Shown here: positions 31,443-33,047 of the stretch, in pieces | Layout of the letters: each line of letters begins with the position of its first letter | Position numbering within the stretch: position 1 is the stretch's first letter | Notes under the pieces: generated by a model | The model's input: the letters and a program-made list of their open reading frames with translations, nothing else | What the model was told of the DNA's origin: nothing | Database searches by the model: none | Made by a program: the position numbers and the translations under genes | From: Saprospiraceae bacterium | GTDB taxonomy: Bacteria > Bacteroidota > Bacteroidia > Chitinophagales > Saprospiraceae | Assembly: GCA_028277915.1 (NCBI GenBank) | Contig: JANQFJ010000099.1 | Coordinates: forward strand, 1 to 33,047 | DNA: 33,047 nucleotides | Direction: 5' to 3'

Positions 31443-32711
31443 TTATTTAGCTGGCAGCACCTTTCCACTAGCTTCCCCAAATCCAATGCGTACACCATTT
31501 TTTTCACACCAACCCTTTAAGATGACAGTATCTCCATCGTTGATAAATTTGCGTTCAGAGCCATCAGGCATGCTCACAGGATTGGCTCCCCTCCAGGTGA
31601 TTTCAAGCATAGAGCCGAAGGAGTTTTTATTCTTCCCGCTAATCGTACCAGAGGCGCACATATCTCCTACATTTAAATTACAACCATTAATCGTGTGATG
31701 AGCGAGTTGTTGACACATGTTCCAGTACATGTATTTGAAATTGGATTTGCAAACTGTTTTAGATTTACCTTCTTCAGGTTGGATTTCAACGGATAGGTTC
31801 AGATCGTAGTTTTTTTCTCCTTCATATTCCAAATAGGAAAGGACTTTTGGAGATTGTTTTGGACCTTTTACCCGAAACGGATCCATGGCATCAAGTGTAA
31901 CTACCCAGGGAGAAATCGTTGAAGCAAAACTTTTCCCCAAAAATGGTCCAAGTGGTACATATTCCCAAGCCTGGATATCGCGGGCTGACCAGTCATTGAA
32001 AAGCACCATTCCAAAAATATAGTCTTCAGCCTGAGCTGTTGAGACGGTCTCTCCAAGTTCCGTAGATTTTCCAACAACGAATGCCATTTCCAATTCGAAA
32101 TCCAATAATTTGCTTGGTCCGAAGACAGGTTTGGTAGCATCTTTTGGTTTGGATTGTCCTTTCGGACGATGGATCGGCGTGCCTGAAATGACGATAGAGG
32201 AAGCCCGTCCATGATACCCTACGGGGAGGTGTTTCCAATTGGGCAGCAAAGCATTTTTTGGATCACGGAACATTGCGCCAACATTTTTGGCATGCTCCAT
32301 ACTCGAATAAAAATCCGTGTAATCGCGTACTTCAATAGGCAAAAGCATTTCTACTTCTTCAATATCGTATAAAATATGCTCCGACATTTCACGAGCATTC
32401 CATTTACGGGATCTTTTGTTGAATAATTCTGAAATTCGATCACGAACAGCACGGGTTTTGGTTTTCCCTAGAGCCATAAAATCATTCAAAAAATCATTTC
32501 TGAAAACTGCCTTTGGAATTTCCAGATCAGCGAAATAGCCCAGGTCATTAACTTTTGCTAGGTCGATCACATGATCTCCGATGCGCGTACAAACTCTGGG
32601 TGATTGTCTTTTGGCTTTAAAAATGCCAAACGGAATATTTTGAATTGGAAAGTCACTTCCTTCGGGGACATCGAGCCAGGATTGAGTTTTCGGATTGTTT
32701 GCTTTTATCAT
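31443..32711 (-). CDS. fahA: Fumarylacetoacetase
   Basis: Last enzyme of tyrosine degradation: splits 4-fumarylacetoacetate into fumarate and acetoacetate. Full length (422 residues). The known active-site residues of mouse FAH (D126, H133, R142, E199, E201, D233, K253) appear at a constant offset of +7: D133 and H140 (DYTDFYSSMEH), R149, E206 and E208 (LDFELEMAF), D240 (FNDWSARDIQ) and K260. The N-terminal SH3-like domain (about 1-115) with FPIQNIPFGIF is also present. ATG 32711. No other tyrosine-pathway gene is nearby, so it stands alone here. Confidence 0.97.
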   Translation of the reverse strand: MIKANNPKTQSWLDVPEGSDFPIQNIPFGIFKAKRQSPRVCTRIGDHVIDLAKVNDLGYFADLEIPKAVFRNDFLNDFMALGKTKTRAVRDRISELFNKRSRKWNAREMSEHILYDIEEVEMLLPIEVRDYTDFYSSMEHAKNVGAMFRDPKNALLPNWKHLPVGYHGRASSIVISGTPIHRPKGQSKPKDATKPVFGPSKLLDFELEMAFVVGKSTELGETVSTAQAEDYIFGMVLFNDWSARDIQAWEYVPLGPFLGKSFASTISPWVVTLDAMDPFRVKGPKQSPKVLSYLEYEGEKNYDLNLSVEIQPEEGKSKTVCKSNFKYMYWNMCQQLAHHTINGCNLNVGDMCASGTISGKNKNSFGSMLEITWRGANPVSMPDGSERKFINDGDTVILKGWCEKNGVRIGFGEASGKVLPAK

Positions 32712-32750
32712 TGCAGGTTTGTTTTTTCAAATGCTGCAAAAGTAATAAAA

Positions 32751-32777
32751 AAGGGCGTAAGCCGAAGCCACACCCTT
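32751..32777 (-). terminator. Intrinsic terminator after the T9SS cargo gene
   Basis: On the minus strand AAGGGTGT and ACGCCCTT pair, with further pairs leading to a TTCG tetraloop closed by C-G and one bulged base, then TTTTTT (32750-32745). It lies 34 bases beyond the stop of the T9SS protein and ahead of the fumarylacetoacetase gene. Confidence 0.85.
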
Positions 32778-32811
32778 GGTCATTTTTAGTAATGAAATAA
32801 TTTTTGTGTTA

Positions 32812-33045
32812 TTATTTTTGCAAAACAATTTTCTTACTTAAAACAGTATCCTGGTCGATTAGTCTGATGAGATAAATTCCATTTGAAAATGCCTTTAAAT
32901 CCAATTTTGTGGAGGAGTCTAATCTATCTGCAAGTTGGTGTTTTAAAAGTTGGCCATTTGAAGCATATAATTCTATGACCATCTTGCCTTGTAGCGGTTG
33001 TGCAAAATTGATATGGAGCATTCCGTCTGTTGGATTTGGGAAAAT
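32812..33045 (-). CDS. Secreted protein with T9SS type A sorting domain, 5' end outside window
   Basis: Only the C-terminal end of a larger protein is visible. The frame runs off the right edge; the internal ATG at 33021 is not the start because the codons before it encode IFPNPTDG, which joins MLHI. The motif FPNPTDGMLHI, the strand MVIELYASNGQLL, the SNGIYLIRL motif and the end SKKIVLQK are the classic type IX secretion C-terminal domain. It carries the protein through the outer membrane and is removed on the surface. The cargo domain, and so the function, is unknown. It is followed by the terminator at 32751-32777. Confidence 0.93.
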   Translation of the reverse strand: MFPNPTDGMLHINFAQPLQGKMVIELYASNGQLLKHQLADRLDSSTKLDLKAFSNGIYLIRLIDQDTVLSKKIVLQK

Positions 33046-33047
33046 GC

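Noticed and set aside
1..33047. tRNA, rRNA, CRISPR arrays, insertion sequences, integrases, toxin-antitoxin or phage genes
   Set aside because: Looked for on both strands; no cloverleaf, spaced repeats, transposase or similar motif was recognised.

Overview
This AT-rich window looks like an ordinary chromosomal stretch of a Bacteroidota bacterium. The signs are the C-terminal end of a type IX secretion (T9SS) cargo protein at the right edge, a TonB-dependent receptor, several TAnnTTTG-type -7 promoter boxes, few Shine-Dalgarno sequences, a flotillin/NfeD pair, the prs-rplY pair, fumarylacetoacetase and several lineage-typical DUF families (DUF3137, DUF2157, DUF2279). A member of Saprospiria or Chitinophagia is a guess from overall flavour only. 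I see no tRNA, rRNA, CRISPR array, insertion sequence, integrase or phage gene.

Layout. 1-1392: the end of an ABC exporter operon (permease, then overlapping ATPase). 1364-3235 (minus): an MFS transporter and a secreted CAP-domain protein. 3507-8140 (plus): a two-gene unit of a TonB-dependent receptor and a membrane-anchored TPR/coiled-coil class III adenylate cyclase. 8237-10732 (minus): ftsK. 11119-12539: a JmjC/cupin-like oxygenase facing a RimJ-like acetyltransferase. 12765-14067: parA plus a small protein with a ribbon-helix-helix-like C-terminus and ParB-N-terminus-like motifs. 14205-16651: DUF3137 protein, TraB/GumN protein and gamma-carbonic-anhydrase-like protein. 16652-16916: a gene-free stretch with two hairpins, a possible small RNA. 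16917-19284 (minus): SET-domain protein, EamA transporter, NAD-dependent epimerase. 19357-21539 (minus): NfeD-like/flotillin membrane-microdomain operon. 21873-25211 (plus): prs, rplY, omega-amidase-like nitrilase, NlpC/P60 lipoprotein. 25213-28387 (minus): aldo/keto reductase, prohibitin-like SPFH protein, DUF2157 protein. 28447-29442: DUF2279 protein. 29439-31166 (minus): PadR regulator with an M23 peptidase, and a PepSY protein. 31274-31358: a long imperfect inverted repeat. 31443-32711 (minus): fumarylacetoacetase. 32812-end (minus): T9SS sorting domain of a truncated secreted protein.

Most genes are housekeeping or envelope functions in short operons. Convergent pairs are packed tightly, with shared stop regions at 1364-1392, 11970-11973 and 29439-29442 and a 1-base gap at 25212. 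Strong hairpin terminators lie at 8171, 14066, 16859, 19309, 23671, 26064 and 32751. The parts most worth a second look are the ParA/RHH pair that may replace or supplement ParB, the TonB receptor-adenylate cyclase pair, the orphan hairpin region at 16740-16918, the repeat at 31274-31358, and the apparently leaderless PadR-M23 operon.
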